Below, in pieces: positions 8,965 through 16,309 of a stretch of DNA of 64,000 nucleotides. The notes beneath the pieces were generated by a model. It made no database searches. It had not been told where the DNA came from and saw nothing but the letters and a program-made list of their open reading frames with translations. This DNA comes from Thiospirillum jenense (lineage in GTDB: Bacteria; Pseudomonadota; Gammaproteobacteria; Chromatiales; Chromatiaceae). Position numbers and translations under genes: made by a program. Location of the stretch: NCBI RefSeq assembly GCF_014145225.1, contig NZ_JABVCQ010000007.1, positions 62,001-126,000 of the forward strand. Direction: 5' to 3'. Position 1 is the stretch's first letter, and the number at the start of each line of letters is the position of its first letter.

Positions 8965-8987
8965 TAAAAAAACCCGCCGAAGCGGGT
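8965..8987 (-). terminator. Leftward terminator within the early operon
   Basis: ACCCGC-cgaa-GCGGGT is followed by a run of T on the minus strand, between genes 9024-9422 and 8676-8951. It is one of several internal terminators in the leftward operon. Confidence 0.8.
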
Positions 8988-9023
8988 CTGATTTGAGTAC
9001 TAAACGGATTTAATGCGTATTAA

Positions 9024-9422
9024 CTAATCTGCTTTACCCAACAACTCAGCCGCCTGCTTTATGACTGCTGCATATCGCGGCATTTTAGGTTCAATAAAAA
9101 TCACGCCGGCTAATAGCGCGGCAGATAAATCCACATTCACGCAAGCGCAGGTTAATGATTCACCTTCACGCCTAATCTCAGCCACCAAATCCACTGGTTG
9201 TGGGCACACCACCTGCTCTATTTTCTCAAGATAATACAGGTTTTGATTATTTTGCGCTTTTTCTGCCATCACTATACCGTCCTTTTTTAAGTCATACAGC
9301 AGGCGGCTTAATTGATCCATGCTGTAAAACTCTTTCGCGCCACAATCATAGATTTCCCGCGCTGTGAGCGGCGTAACTGATTGTCTTAATACCGTGTAAA
9401 CCACATCTTCAACCGTATTCAT
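9024..9422 (-). CDS. Winged-helix-like phage protein, unknown
   Basis: The 132-aa protein opens with VEDVVYTVLRQSVTPLTAREIYD..., then MDQLSRLLYDLKKDGIV, the pattern of a small winged helix with a recognition helix and wing. The second half (ACVNVDLSAALLAGVIFIEPK) is hydrophobic and unassigned. It follows the 71-aa gene without a gap. A DNA-binding regulator is likely; no target can be named. Confidence 0.6.
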   Translation of the reverse strand: MNTVEDVVYTVLRQSVTPLTAREIYDCGAKEFYSMDQLSRLLYDLKKDGIVMAEKAQNNQNLYYLEKIEQVVCPQPVDLVAEIRREGESLTCACVNVDLSAALLAGVIFIEPKMPRYAAVIKQAAELLGKAD

Positions 9423-9638
9423 TTAATTACCCTTTGCTGAATGTTTTGCCAATTCCACGCCGTCTTTGAATCCATCGTCAAAGCCATGTTTGAACCCATG
9501 TTCAAACGCGGTTATGTAATGGAATTGCGAGACCGATTCGACGTATTGCCAGTGGGCGAGTGCTAATTGCTTTGCTCTATTCTCCGCATCAATTTTCATA
9601 TCAGTTTCATGCCACATTTGCTCGGGCGTTTTTGCCAT
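9423..9638 (-). CDS. Small phage protein, unknown
   Basis: The 71-aa protein is charged, with the repeated pattern FEHGFKHGFDDGFKDGVELAK (FxxGF units), which looks like an amphipathic helix. An AGGTG precedes ATG 9638. It overlaps the 77-aa gene upstream and abuts the winged-helix gene. Confidence 0.6.
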   Translation of the reverse strand: MAKTPEQMWHETDMKIDAENRAKQLALAHWQYVESVSQFHYITAFEHGFKHGFDDGFKDGVELAKHSAKGN

Positions 9639-9840
9639 AATTCACCTCCCAATAATTCACTGCATCGCAAAAATGATCGAAGCGGTATTCCGTCAAGAAT
9701 GCCGCATCTTGCCGCTCCAATGGCGGGTCATGTCGCCACCTGCCAGTCATTCTTGATAATGAATACTGGTCTTTTTTTATTGCAAACCGTTCAATCCCGT
9801 ATTTGTCTGTGATGCAATAGACTTTGATGCCGTCACTCAT
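9607..9840 (-). CDS. Small phage protein, unknown
   Basis: The 77-aa protein (MSDGIKVYCITDKYGIERFAI) is basic and begins in an ATGA-type overlap with the ThyX-like gene stop. It overlaps the next gene by 32 bases. No family recognised. Confidence 0.55.
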   Translation of the reverse strand: MSDGIKVYCITDKYGIERFAIKKDQYSLSRMTGRWRHDPPLERQDAAFLTEYRFDHFCDAVNYWEVNYGKNARANVA

Positions 9841-10321
9841 AACTAATACCCATGCAACTGTTTAATTCGTGGCATTTCCCGCGATAGATACAGTCAGCTA
9901 CCATTCGTTCAGCAAGCGCATAATCAATTTTCGCTATCTCATTTTTGACTGTTTTCCAAACATGTCTTGTTTCATCTGCTGACTTTTTACAGAGCCGCTT
10001 TCTACTCATGTTAACTAATTCCTGTGCATTGATTAACATGGCATGGTTAATTGGCGTATTGCGGTCAGCCAACTGGTCACGTTTTGATTGCACGAAATGA
10101 GTAACGCCGACGTTATGCCGCACTAAATGCACGGATACGAATGTCGGGATTTGATGCATCTCAATCCAAAATAGTTGCGTCCGCATCGGTGAATGTTCAC
10201 ACTGATACATGCGATCTAACGTCATCTTTGATGGCTCTGCATTCGGATCACGAGTGAAGTCACACGCAGTCCGCATAAGCACTTCATCTGTCAGTTTAAT
10301 AGCTGTAACGCGCATATTCAT
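9833..10321 (-). CDS. ThyX-fold-like phage protein
   Basis: About 162 aa. The middle (SPMRTQLFWIEM, FVSVHLVRHNVGVTHFVQSKRD) resembles the RHRxxSxNxxSxRY region of FAD-dependent thymidylate synthases, with the first Arg-His kept and the serine/tyrosine positions altered. The downstream HELNSCM segment also fits phage proteins annotated as ThyX-related. Flavin or dUMP binding cannot be claimed. ATG 10321 overlaps the preceding stop (TGATG); a GTG three bases earlier is possible. Confidence 0.55.
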   Translation of the reverse strand: MNMRVTAIKLTDEVLMRTACDFTRDPNAEPSKMTLDRMYQCEHSPMRTQLFWIEMHQIPTFVSVHLVRHNVGVTHFVQSKRDQLADRNTPINHAMLINAQELVNMSRKRLCKKSADETRHVWKTVKNEIAKIDYALAERMVADCIYRGKCHELNSCMGISYE

Positions 10322-10404
10322 CACTCCATCATCATGTCAGCAATAATCAAAAACAACCCCGCAATGGGATAATAGATACTAATAATCGTTTCAACTGTCA
10401 TCAT
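10321..10404 (-). CDS. 27-aa membrane microprotein
   Basis: A short frame (MMTVETIISIYYPIAGLFLI...) encodes one predicted membrane helix and ends DMMME. Both ends overlap neighbours in stop-start fashion (ATGATGA at the start, TGATG at the end), which supports translation. The start could be either of two adjacent ATG codons. Confidence 0.5.
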   Translation of the reverse strand: MMTVETIISIYYPIAGLFLIIADMMME

Positions 10405-10517
10405 AGCCACCACTCATCTTGTGATTCAATCTCTATTTGCCGTGCTTTATACGCACTATAGCCGTACAGCGCGATAACAACCGCTGGAATTATTAACAAT
10501 AAATACCACCACATCAT
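10401..10517 (-). CDS. 38-aa membrane microprotein
   Basis: The frame encodes MMWWYLLLIIPAVVIALYGY followed by a charged tail ending DEWWL: one membrane helix with a cytoplasmic tail. Its ATG overlaps the stop of the 55-aa gene and its stop overlaps the next ATG. This chain of couplings is the main evidence. Confidence 0.55.
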   Translation of the reverse strand: MMWWYLLLIIPAVVIALYGYSAYKARQIEIESQDEWWL

Positions 10518-10681
10518 GGTAATAATTCCTCTTCCCAGTCAGCGTTTTTATGCTTCAGTGCGTATTGAATTGACGCAACCGTTTCGCGCAAATAAAAGTG
10601 ATGTTCAATGCGATTAGCGGCGACGGTCAGTGCCACCAGCATTGCAATAAACGCGGTCAGATAGATCATTAGTTCGATCAT
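10514..10681 (-). CDS. 55-aa membrane protein, unknown
   Basis: Start at ATG 10681 is set by GGAGGGAAT just upstream; the longer frame runs back through a terminator and is discarded. MIELMIYLTAFIAMLVALTV is a membrane helix, followed by a helical charged part. It is first of three overlapping microprotein genes, possibly a superinfection exclusion or lysis-timing set, but nothing proves this. Confidence 0.6.
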   Translation of the reverse strand: MIELMIYLTAFIAMLVALTVAANRIEHHFYLRETVASIQYALKHKNADWEEELLP

Positions 10682-10685
10682 TATT

Positions 10686-10717
10686 CCCTCCAAAAAAACC
10701 CGCGGGTGAGGCGGGTT
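10686..10717 (-). terminator. Leftward terminator within the early operon
   Basis: AACCCGC-gggtgag-GCGGGTT with seven T following on the minus strand, directly before the ribosome binding site of the 55-aa gene. Confidence 0.8.
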
Positions 10718-10747
10718 GGTAGAATCAAAATCAATCGCAATCAAACA

Positions 10748-11032
10748 TCAGTTAACCCCAAGTTCAAACGCCCGCGCACGAATTGCATGAACTGATCGTT
10801 CGAGTTTTGCCGAAATAATCCGAACTGGCATAACGTCATAGACCTCTTTAATAAAGTCATCTTCGTACTGTTCAAAATCACCGCCAACGGTAATACCCAA
10901 TACGAACAGTTTGTTTTTCACCGAATTTTCTGACCTATCTAGGTATGTACAAATATCTGCCATTGATGTTTTCCCGTACATCTCAAGCAAGAATTTTTCT
11001 TCTGTTTTTGACCATTTCTTTTTTAACACCAT
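10748..11032 (-). CDS. Myb/SANT-like HTH phage protein
   Basis: The 94-aa protein begins MVLKKKWSKTEEKFLLEMYG and has two similar helix-turn-helix units: DICTYLDRSENSVKNKLFVLG and ISAKLERSVHAIRARAFELG, each preceded by acidic W/F-containing helices (FEQYEDDFIKEVYDV). This resembles Myb/SANT-type repeats that bind DNA. ATG 11032 lies inside the 3' end of the exonuclease gene (10-base overlap), which decides the start. Confidence 0.65.
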   Translation of the reverse strand: MVLKKKWSKTEEKFLLEMYGKTSMADICTYLDRSENSVKNKLFVLGITVGGDFEQYEDDFIKEVYDVMPVRIISAKLERSVHAIRARAFELGVN

Positions 11033-11829
11033 GGCGGCAAACTCAATGGTTGTATTTCCATCGGATATGATGGAAAGTCTTTTGTTTTCATGCAATGTTT
11101 TAATTTCCGCATCGCGGTTTTGTACCGCTCGCGGCCGCGTTCTATTGCATCGTCATCTAATTGATACAGTGCCACGCCATACGGCGGCTCAGTTTCTGTG
11201 ACAATGTGAATAAATGCGCGATCACCTAAACCACAGGCTTTTAATGCGTCTAAATAAAACGCGGCTTGCATGTGATATTTATATTTGGCGGCTGACTTTG
11301 CAAATGATGCGGCACTGGCATCATTCGCGGTTTTCAAATCAACGATCACGTCTAGGTTGTTGCACAGCCAGTCGGGACGCGCTTTACAGCGCAAGCCGGT
11401 ATCATCATCAGTCCAAGTCAGGGTGACTTCAGATTCACCAGAGTTTAATAGTATTTGCGCATATGTATTTTTATTAAGTTCAGTGCGTATATCACTCACT
11501 ATCTCATGTTGTGCTTGCGTCACCACTAATGAATCTGGCAGCAAACTGTCATTAAACGCGCTAAACAATGCTTTACCTTCTTTAGTGCGTTTATCAATTG
11601 CAGGCGCTACCACAACGCGACGGTTGTATTCAGGCAATTCTAATACCGCCAAATGTATTAGTGTCCCTAGTTGTTTTGCAGGTGTTGATTCGTTCGGGTG
11701 TGTTTTGCCGTACATGTAATGCGCTGGACTACGCTCAAACAACATTAAACTGTGAACGTTGACTGCGTCTATTGCGCGGTAATCATTCATAACGAATAAA
11801 CACTCGCGGTAATGACGCGATAATTGCAT
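11023..11829 (-). CDS. RecE-type PD-(D/E)XK exonuclease
   Basis: Up to 268 aa. The protein matches the exodeoxyribonuclease VIII/RecE C-terminal nuclease family: NVHSLMLFERSPAHYMYG, LGTLIHLAVLE (His), then CKARPDWL...VIVDLKTA (the Asp and D-x-K core) and YHMQAAFYLDAL. It would resect double-stranded ends to load a single-strand annealing or recombinase protein; a Sak4-like ATPase lies two genes upstream. A second start at ATG 11790 (MNDYRAIDAVN) fits RecE homologues better, but neither start has a clear ribosome site. Confidence 0.8.
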   Translation of the reverse strand: MQLSRHYRECLFVMNDYRAIDAVNVHSLMLFERSPAHYMYGKTHPNESTPAKQLGTLIHLAVLELPEYNRRVVVAPAIDKRTKEGKALFSAFNDSLLPDSLVVTQAQHEIVSDIRTELNKNTYAQILLNSGESEVTLTWTDDDTGLRCKARPDWLCNNLDVIVDLKTANDASAASFAKSAAKYKYHMQAAFYLDALKACGLGDRAFIHIVTETEPPYGVALYQLDDDAIERGRERYKTAMRKLKHCMKTKDFPSYPMEIQPLSLPPWC

Positions 11830-11860
11830 GGCGGGCGTTTAGCAGTCACTGCACGTTTCA

Positions 11861-12088
11861 TTACACACCTCGTTCAGCAACCGCGTAGCATTCACAATTG
11901 AGTTGCGCCATGACGCTAGAGATTAGCGTTAATTTTGTGTGCGGCGGCGCTATTAATCGCGTAATAAAACCGCGATTCGTATCTGTTATGCTTTCGGCAT
12001 AAATACCGAATAGCGCTAATAATCGGGTGATTTTTTCGCGGGTCACACCATCGGTATTTGGGCGAATGTCCAATACAATTTGTTTCAT
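11861..12088 (-). CDS. Small phage protein, unknown
   Basis: The 75-aa protein (MKQIVLDIRPNTDGVTREKI) ends CECYAVAERGV. ATG 12088 overlaps the preceding stop as ATGA, which fixes the start. No motif is recognised. It sits inside the recombination gene cluster. Confidence 0.6.
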   Translation of the reverse strand: MKQIVLDIRPNTDGVTREKITRLLALFGIYAESITDTNRGFITRLIAPPHTKLTLISSVMAQLNCECYAVAERGV

Positions 12089-12279
12089 GCTGTGCGCTCC
12101 CATTTGAAATTGCTAATATTGTTAGCGCCGCCAAGATGACGTGCGGCTTCCGATAAACTATCTAGTGCGTCACAGATCGATTGATACAACACGTTGTCAC
12201 TACGCTCTTTATGCGCTTTTAATAGCGCGTCTAATGCGTAAATCGCGCTCATGTATTGCCAGTAATAGGTGTTATTCAT
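12085..12279 (-). CDS. Small helical phage protein, unknown
   Basis: The 64-aa protein is helical and starts inside the 3' end of the ATPase gene (8-base overlap). It ends in an ATGA overlap with the next gene. No known family. Confidence 0.6.
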   Translation of the reverse strand: MNNTYYWQYMSAIYALDALLKAHKERSDNVLYQSICDALDSLSEAARHLGGANNISNFKWERTA

Positions 12280-13153
12280 TATTCATCTCCGCGATGCGTT
12301 GTTTGCAAATTGCCGATAAATTGACCTGTTCGTTAGTAGTGAGCGATCTAATCTTTGCGCTGTTGTGCGCCCACCACTCGCGCAATTGATCTTCGGTATT
12401 GATCGTGCTTGCCTCTGTTTGTAATTCTTCTAATGCCGTTTTTAACTCTTCTGATACGCTTGCGGCTGGTTGCGCACCACTTTCTAGCCAATTCCGCAAT
12501 AAAAAACCCGTCTCTACGGACGGGACAAAATGCTGCCCGTCAAAGATGCCCGTGCGATCTTTTGACGCGGTTGCTAAATGCTGTTCAATTGCCAAGTCGA
12601 ATACAGTGGTGAATTCGTATTCCATGCCATCTCTTTGAATCGGCGCTAATCCAATTTTCATTGGTTTTTTCTTGCCATTTTCATCTGTCATTTCATACGC
12701 CGTTTTGGTGCGCATAGTGACAATGACGTGCAACGGTGCGCCGATAATTGCATCCACCATTGAGTTGTGTTTCGGTGTGACATCACGCCACGCGGTGAAG
12801 CTATTGCGAGTAGCAGTACTGGCTTTGCTGTGCATGTCTAATACACCACCATCGCCTGTCCATGCGTGGGAAATGGAATCAATAATTAACACTTCATAGC
12901 CTGATTTAATTGACGCGTTAATTAAATCAATGTAGCGTTGCGGCGTGTACGGCGGCGTTAATTGCGCAACGTCATAATCAGTGATGTTTGAATATAATTC
13001 ACCACTGCCGCGCTCAGTATCGACTAATGCAATGCGTCCATTAGGCGTTAATCCCTGTGCAATTAATAATGCGCTATAGGTTTTGCCACTCCCGCTGGGT
13101 CCGCATATTGCCAAACGTAGTTTGGATTGTTTTCGTTCTGCTTTACGAAACAT
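12272..13153 (-). CDS. RecA-like ATPase, Sak4-like single-strand annealing protein
   Basis: The 293-aa protein is a small RecA-core ATPase. Walker A is GPSGSGKTYSA near residue 20, VDTERGSGELY follows, and Walker B is VLIIDSISHAW near 100. A sensor-like VTMRTKTAYEM segment follows. Such stand-alone AAA proteins in phage recombination modules are often Sak4-type recombinases that work with an exonuclease and SSB; a RecE-like nuclease and an SSB are both encoded here. The functional name is inference from context. Confidence 0.75.
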   Translation of the reverse strand: MFRKAERKQSKLRLAICGPSGSGKTYSALLIAQGLTPNGRIALVDTERGSGELYSNITDYDVAQLTPPYTPQRYIDLINASIKSGYEVLIIDSISHAWTGDGGVLDMHSKASTATRNSFTAWRDVTPKHNSMVDAIIGAPLHVIVTMRTKTAYEMTDENGKKKPMKIGLAPIQRDGMEYEFTTVFDLAIEQHLATASKDRTGIFDGQHFVPSVETGFLLRNWLESGAQPAASVSEELKTALEELQTEASTINTEDQLREWWAHNSAKIRSLTTNEQVNLSAICKQRIAEMNNE

Positions 13154-13183
13154 CTATACAATCTCCATTCAAATTCAAGCAAT

Positions 13184-13216
13184 AAAAAACCCGACCTAAT
13201 AAGTCGGGTTGTTTTT
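13184..13216 (-). terminator. Bidirectional-looking terminator upstream of the ATPase gene
   Basis: AACCCGAC-ctaataa-GTCGGGTT has a T run on both strands. For leftward transcription it follows the candidate RNA element at 13221-13316. Confidence 0.8.
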
Positions 13217-13220
13217 ACAG

Positions 13221-13316
13221 TGTCACATGTTTCTGTTAAATAGAATTCACAGAGGCGAAATCATGCCACTGCTGCCGGTGTTATCCGCTCACTTGCCGGC
13301 TTGAGCCGCATCCATT
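13221..13316 (-). ncRNA. Candidate structured RNA, copy 1
   Basis: On the minus strand this intergenic stretch holds GGATG...GCGG...GTGAGCGG...ACACCGGCAGCAG, GGCATGATT and ACATGTGAC, and then a terminator. A diverged copy with the same order of conserved blocks lies at 16171-16250, also between a small gene and a terminator. Conserved blocks outside any ORF suggest a small RNA or leader. No Rfam family recognised. Confidence 0.4.
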
Positions 13317-13320
13317 GCGT

Positions 13321-13518
13321 TTAGTAATAAAACCCACCACCAGCAGCTGGTGAATAGACGTATTCGTTGTCGTCAGGTTCGATAAAATCTTCTTCTTCTT
13401 CTTTCTCACTTTCGAGCATTGCTAACAAACATAAAGCTGTTATCTCTTCATTCGTGAAGAGTCGGTTTTCGCGCTGTGCTGCATTGCCGATGGCGTTGAT
13501 TGCTGTCAATTTATTCAT
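13321..13518 (-). CDS. Small acidic phage protein, unknown
   Basis: The 65-aa protein (MNKLTAINAIGNAAQRENRL) has a run of acidic residues EKEEEEDF in the middle and ends with AAGGGFYY. GAGAG precedes ATG 13518. No family recognised. Confidence 0.55.
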   Translation of the reverse strand: MNKLTAINAIGNAAQRENRLFTNEEITALCLLAMLESEKEEEEDFIEPDDNEYVYSPAAGGGFYY

Positions 13519-13526
13519 GCTTGCTC

Positions 13527-13688
13527 TCAATTAAATAAGTCAAAGTCATCTTTGGCATCAAAGATTTTATTACGCTCAAGCCGTGTCAGAATGGCATCAA
13601 GTCTCTGCATTTCGTAATGCAAATAAATCAATCCGCCGGTAAATGATATTAGCAATACTGTCAGATATGCCATTAATGAAATGCTCAT
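13527..13688 (-). CDS. 53-aa membrane protein, unknown
   Basis: The frame MSISLMAYLTVLLISFTGGL has one membrane helix, then a charged helical tail ending DAKDDFDLFN. GGAGATAAATA just upstream is a strong ribosome site. It resembles small phage membrane proteins of unknown use. Confidence 0.6.
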   Translation of the reverse strand: MSISLMAYLTVLLISFTGGLIYLHYEMQRLDAILTRLERNKIFDAKDDFDLFN

Positions 13689-13703
13689 TTATTTATCTCC
13701 AAA

Positions 13704-13728
13704 TAAAAAAAACCGCGGTTAAACGGTT
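13704..13728 (-). terminator. Leftward terminator
   Basis: AACCG-cggttaaa-CGGTT is followed on the minus strand by eight T. It sits between the 84-aa and 53-aa genes. Confidence 0.7.
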
Positions 13729-13742
13729 GGTTTAGCGATATG

Positions 13743-13997
13743 TCATTTAAGCGTCACACGGTAGATTAAAAGGTCTCGTGAGACGCATTGCAGATTAAAA
13801 CCAACGATCCCTAAAAGAGTGAGCCAGTCGTGATGTGGAATACCGCAATCTAATTTGCGGCGGATTTCATCATAGGGATATTCCTCTAAAAAGTATTTCA
13901 GTCTATTTACTGACAGATAACGATGTCCATCATAAATAATGGGTGTGTCACCATTTACATTAGGATATTTTTCTTTAACATCTTTGACTGTTTTCAT
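13743..13997 (-). CDS. Small phage protein, unknown
   Basis: The 84-aa protein (MKTVKDVKEKYPNVNGDTPI) has no recognised domain. Its ATG overlaps the stop of the next-upstream gene (AATGA), so it is translated with it. Confidence 0.6.
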   Translation of the reverse strand: MKTVKDVKEKYPNVNGDTPIIYDGHRYLSVNRLKYFLEEYPYDEIRRKLDCGIPHHDWLTLLGIVGFNLQCVSRDLLIYRVTLK

Positions 13998-14245
13998 TAT
14001 TTCATTTTTATTGGCTTGTTTTCTAGCTTCGCTATTTGCCGCAAGAGTGAATCAATGCGCTTGCGTTTCATTTCATTTACTTGTTGAATTGCATCCTCCT
14101 CTGTGAGTGCGTAGTCACGCTTGAGATAAAAACGCGCAATGCCGTTATTTATTACGGTCAAGATTCCTTTATCGTCGACGCTGTATTCGTGATCTTCTAA
14201 TTTCACGATGCCCGTTGACAGTGCGTATTTAGTAATGAATATCAT
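13997..14245 (-). CDS. Small phage protein with C-terminal coiled helix, unknown
   Basis: The 82-aa protein begins MIFITKYALSTGIVKLEDHEY; a short beta-rich half is followed by a basic helix (EMKRKRIDSLLRQIAKLE). The ATG has GGAGGAATAA upstream. It overlaps the next gene by one base. Confidence 0.6.
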   Translation of the reverse strand: MIFITKYALSTGIVKLEDHEYSVDDKGILTVINNGIARFYLKRDYALTEEDAIQQVNEMKRKRIDSLLRQIAKLENKPIKMK

Positions 14246-14257
14246 TTATTCCTCCGG

Positions 14258-14476
14258 TTAGTAACTGTGTGCGATGTTTTCCAGCGCATTTACTGCTGAC
14301 AATGAAGCATAAATCCCGCTATCAAAACCTATTGTTTGATAGGTTTTAATCGATTCAGACAGCCACTCATCTAATACAGGTTTTGGAATCTGCTTAAAAA
14401 GATAAAGCAGGTTGTGAATAGCGTAATGTCCGTCAATATGACTGACACCCGCTCCGATTAAATCGCTATGCGTCAT
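14258..14476 (-). CDS. Small phage protein, unknown
   Basis: The 72-aa protein (MTHSDLIGAGVSHIDGHYAI) is mostly helical. ATG 14476 is chosen for the GGAG at a good distance; an earlier ATG at 14494 would remove most of the gap to the terminator at 14518. No family recognised. Confidence 0.58.
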   Translation of the reverse strand: MTHSDLIGAGVSHIDGHYAIHNLLYLFKQIPKPVLDEWLSESIKTYQTIGFDSGIYASLSAVNALENIAHSY

Positions 14477-14494
14477 AGTGCATTCTCCAGTCAT

Positions 14495-14518
14495 TAAAAA
14501 ACCCGCCGAAGCGGGTTA
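14495..14518 (-). terminator. Leftward terminator
   Basis: AACCCGC-cgaa-GCGGGTT then T6 on the minus strand. It is the same hairpin as at 4214 and 8965. The duplicated hairpin element 14534-14576 lies directly before it in the direction of transcription. Confidence 0.8.
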
Positions 14519-14533
14519 TTAAGTGCGAAAACG

Positions 14534-14576
14534 AAACCCACTGGTCAACACCAATTGATGCTGACCGCTGGGAATT
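14534..14576. repeat. Duplicated hairpin element, copy 1
   Basis: A 36-base imperfect palindrome (CCCA-GGTCA...TGACC-TGGG around CAATTG) is conserved nearly exactly at 16551-16593. Both copies stand in the leftward operon between genes, a position that suits an RNA hairpin or a protein-binding site. Confidence 0.7.
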
Positions 14577-14587
14577 AACCAGCGCAT

Positions 14588-15304
14588 TTATAAAAGAAAG
14601 CCCGCTGTTTGAGCGGGCTTATGATTGAACACGTCCGGTTGGAGTGCAATTTTAATAGAGATTATTCCTATGATTAACCAGATGTTTCGGTGTTGGTTGT
14701 GATTACCAACAAAAAACAGATGCTGGTACAAATCATTATTGAGTTTAAGTGCATCCCATAGCATGTAATGCTTATGGGTTGGATTTTTTCGCAAAAACTC
14801 ATGTGCGCCCCAATCTCTTAATTGCAGACTATGCTTACCATCATCATCTCTAAACGTAATACGCGGCTTAATTTGCTCTGGTTTTTCTTCCTTAAAAAAC
14901 GACATCATGTACTCTTCGCCTTGCTTGATATGGTCAAAACAAAACGTGACATCGTCAGGCTTGATAATACCGAGTGAAGCCCGCTTTTGATTTAATGCAG
15001 CGATTGATGTTTCTGCTTTACTCGCTAGATAATCGTACTCCTCTTTTTTATTAGCAGTCTCAATAACACTAATTGATTGATCACCATCTAATCGCCATGA
15101 TTCCATTCTGCTATCATCACGCGGGCGGCGTAAAAACAGTTTTAATCGCGTCCACCGCGGTAGGCGATCAAACATGGTGATCGGATAAACTCGCATGAAT
15201 GATCTTAATTCACGCGAGTAGCCGGCACTACAAACAACCATGCCGTGTTTTTTTGACTGTTCAGGCACTGTGCGCCCCAACATGACAAAGTCATCAATCA
15301 CCAT
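14588..15304 (-). CDS. Phage protein paired with DUF4326 protein, unknown
   Basis: The 238-aa protein has conserved-looking segments VVCSAGYSRELRSFMRVYPI and RWTRLKLFLRRPRDDSRMES, which recur in phage proteins encoded beside DUF4326 genes. No catalytic motif is evident. It overlaps the DUF4326 fusion gene by 11 bases. The last codons run through a terminator hairpin (14592-14620), so the C-terminus (KPAQTAGFLL) is encoded by terminator DNA. Confidence 0.6.
   Translation of the reverse strand: MVIDDFVMLGRTVPEQSKKHGMVVCSAGYSRELRSFMRVYPITMFDRLPRWTRLKLFLRRPRDDSRMESWRLDGDQSISVIETANKKEEYDYLASKAETSIAALNQKRASLGIIKPDDVTFCFDHIKQGEEYMMSFFKEEKPEQIKPRITFRDDDGKHSLQLRDWGAHEFLRKNPTHKHYMLWDALKLNNDLYQHLFFVGNHNQHRNIWLIIGIISIKIALQPDVFNHKPAQTAGFLL
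14592..14620 (-). terminator. Leftward terminator overlapping an ORF end
   Basis: AAGCCCGC-tgtttga-GCGGGCTT is followed on the minus strand by TCTTTTAT. It overlaps the last codons of the gene above. Confidence 0.65.
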
Positions 15305-16109
15305 GAACGTTAGCCAATTCGGCTAGATGATCGCCGTGACAGCGCAATGGGTGACACCAACACACCAATACTTTGCCTTTTAAGTTGCCGATTTTCTTTA
15401 ATAGGCTCGGCTTGTATGGCAAGTAATGATTAGCGTAGTTATCACACACCTCGTCGCGTGAACCATCCGCTGGCGTTTCAAATGGGTTGCCCCAATCGCT
15501 ATTGCGATCAATCTTGACCATCAAACCCGCCTGATCTGCCCATGCAATTAAGGCGTTATCAATCGGCTTGCCGCTGTCGTCATTGCGCATACTGGCAACG
15601 ACGGTTACGCCTTTTTCTACCAGTTGACGGCGTTCTAATTGCGCTTGCGTCCAACCTTGCGCAAGCCACATCTTGATTTGCTTCACATACTCACGAGTGG
15701 CTTGGCGTGTTGGAAGGCGACCGGTATCGGCGAAAATCTTTTCGCACCAATCCAAAACCTTGTCGGCTTCAGCGTTCGGGAGGCTGGCGACTTCGCGGTG
15801 ATGACTGAACGTCACAACTTCGCGCCGGCGCGAAGTTTGAAATGCCTTACAGACATAAGCTGCATCAGCGCACGTCTGAAATGCCGGTCCATCCCATTCA
15901 TCTGATTCAACCAGTGCCTTGCGATCACCGTAGCCGTGTTCACCGAATGCCCACCAATCGCCCAGCCACCAATTCATTGCGCCTTCGACTTTGGCGAGTG
16001 CAGAACCGGCTTCTTTCCATTCCGATTCAGTCAGGTTAGTTGGTAGCGTCCAGCCTGTTTTAGTCAATTGACCGGCTTGTGGCAGTAATGCCGATATTTC
16101 TTTACTCAT
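15294..16109 (-). CDS. Fusion of a phage DNA-binding-like domain with DUF4326
   Basis: 271 aa. The N-terminal 150 residues (NWWLGDWWAFGEHGYGDRKA, SRRREVVTFSHHREVASLP, then a charged helix) resemble phage and actinobacterial regulator-like domains. The C-terminus is DUF4326: VKIDRNSDWGNPFETP, SRDEVCDNYANHYLPY, GKVLVCWCHPLRCHGDHLAEL, with the CWC..CHGD signature. DUF4326 is thought to be a nucleotide-handling fold; its reaction is unknown. A role in nucleotide or DNA-base metabolism linked to the following gene is possible. Confidence 0.65.
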   Translation of the reverse strand: MSKEISALLPQAGQLTKTGWTLPTNLTESEWKEAGSALAKVEGAMNWWLGDWWAFGEHGYGDRKALVESDEWDGPAFQTCADAAYVCKAFQTSRRREVVTFSHHREVASLPNAEADKVLDWCEKIFADTGRLPTRQATREYVKQIKMWLAQGWTQAQLERRQLVEKGVTVVASMRNDDSGKPIDNALIAWADQAGLMVKIDRNSDWGNPFETPADGSRDEVCDNYANHYLPYKPSLLKKIGNLKGKVLVCWCHPLRCHGDHLAELANVHGD

Positions 16110-16132
16110 ACTATCTCCAATTATTAGCCAAT

Positions 16133-16162
16133 AAAAAAGCCCGTGTTAGTAGCACGGGCTTT
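16133..16162 (-). terminator. Leftward terminator
   Basis: AAGCCCGTG-ttagtag-CACGGGCTT then T6 on the minus strand, upstream of the DUF4326 fusion gene and after the second candidate RNA element. Confidence 0.8.
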
Positions 16163-16170
16163 ACGGTTTG

Positions 16171-16250
16171 TCACGTCACATGTTGTGGAATCATTCAATC
16201 ATGCCGTGACTGCGGCGGTTTCGCACTCACCGCTTGCGTCCATCCGATCA
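16171..16250 (-). ncRNA. Candidate structured RNA, copy 2
   Basis: On the minus strand: GGATG-GACGC-AAGCGGTGAGTGCG, then GCCGCAGTCACGGCATGATT and ACATGTGAC, then a terminator. The block order matches copy 1 at 13221-13316. Another dyad (AGCCCG..CGGGCT) at 16269-16287 lies between this element and the 68-aa gene. Confidence 0.4.
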
Positions 16251-16309
16251 ACCATCAAATCAATCTAATAGCCCGCCGTGACGGGCTATAGGATTGGAAT
16301 TGATTGTAA

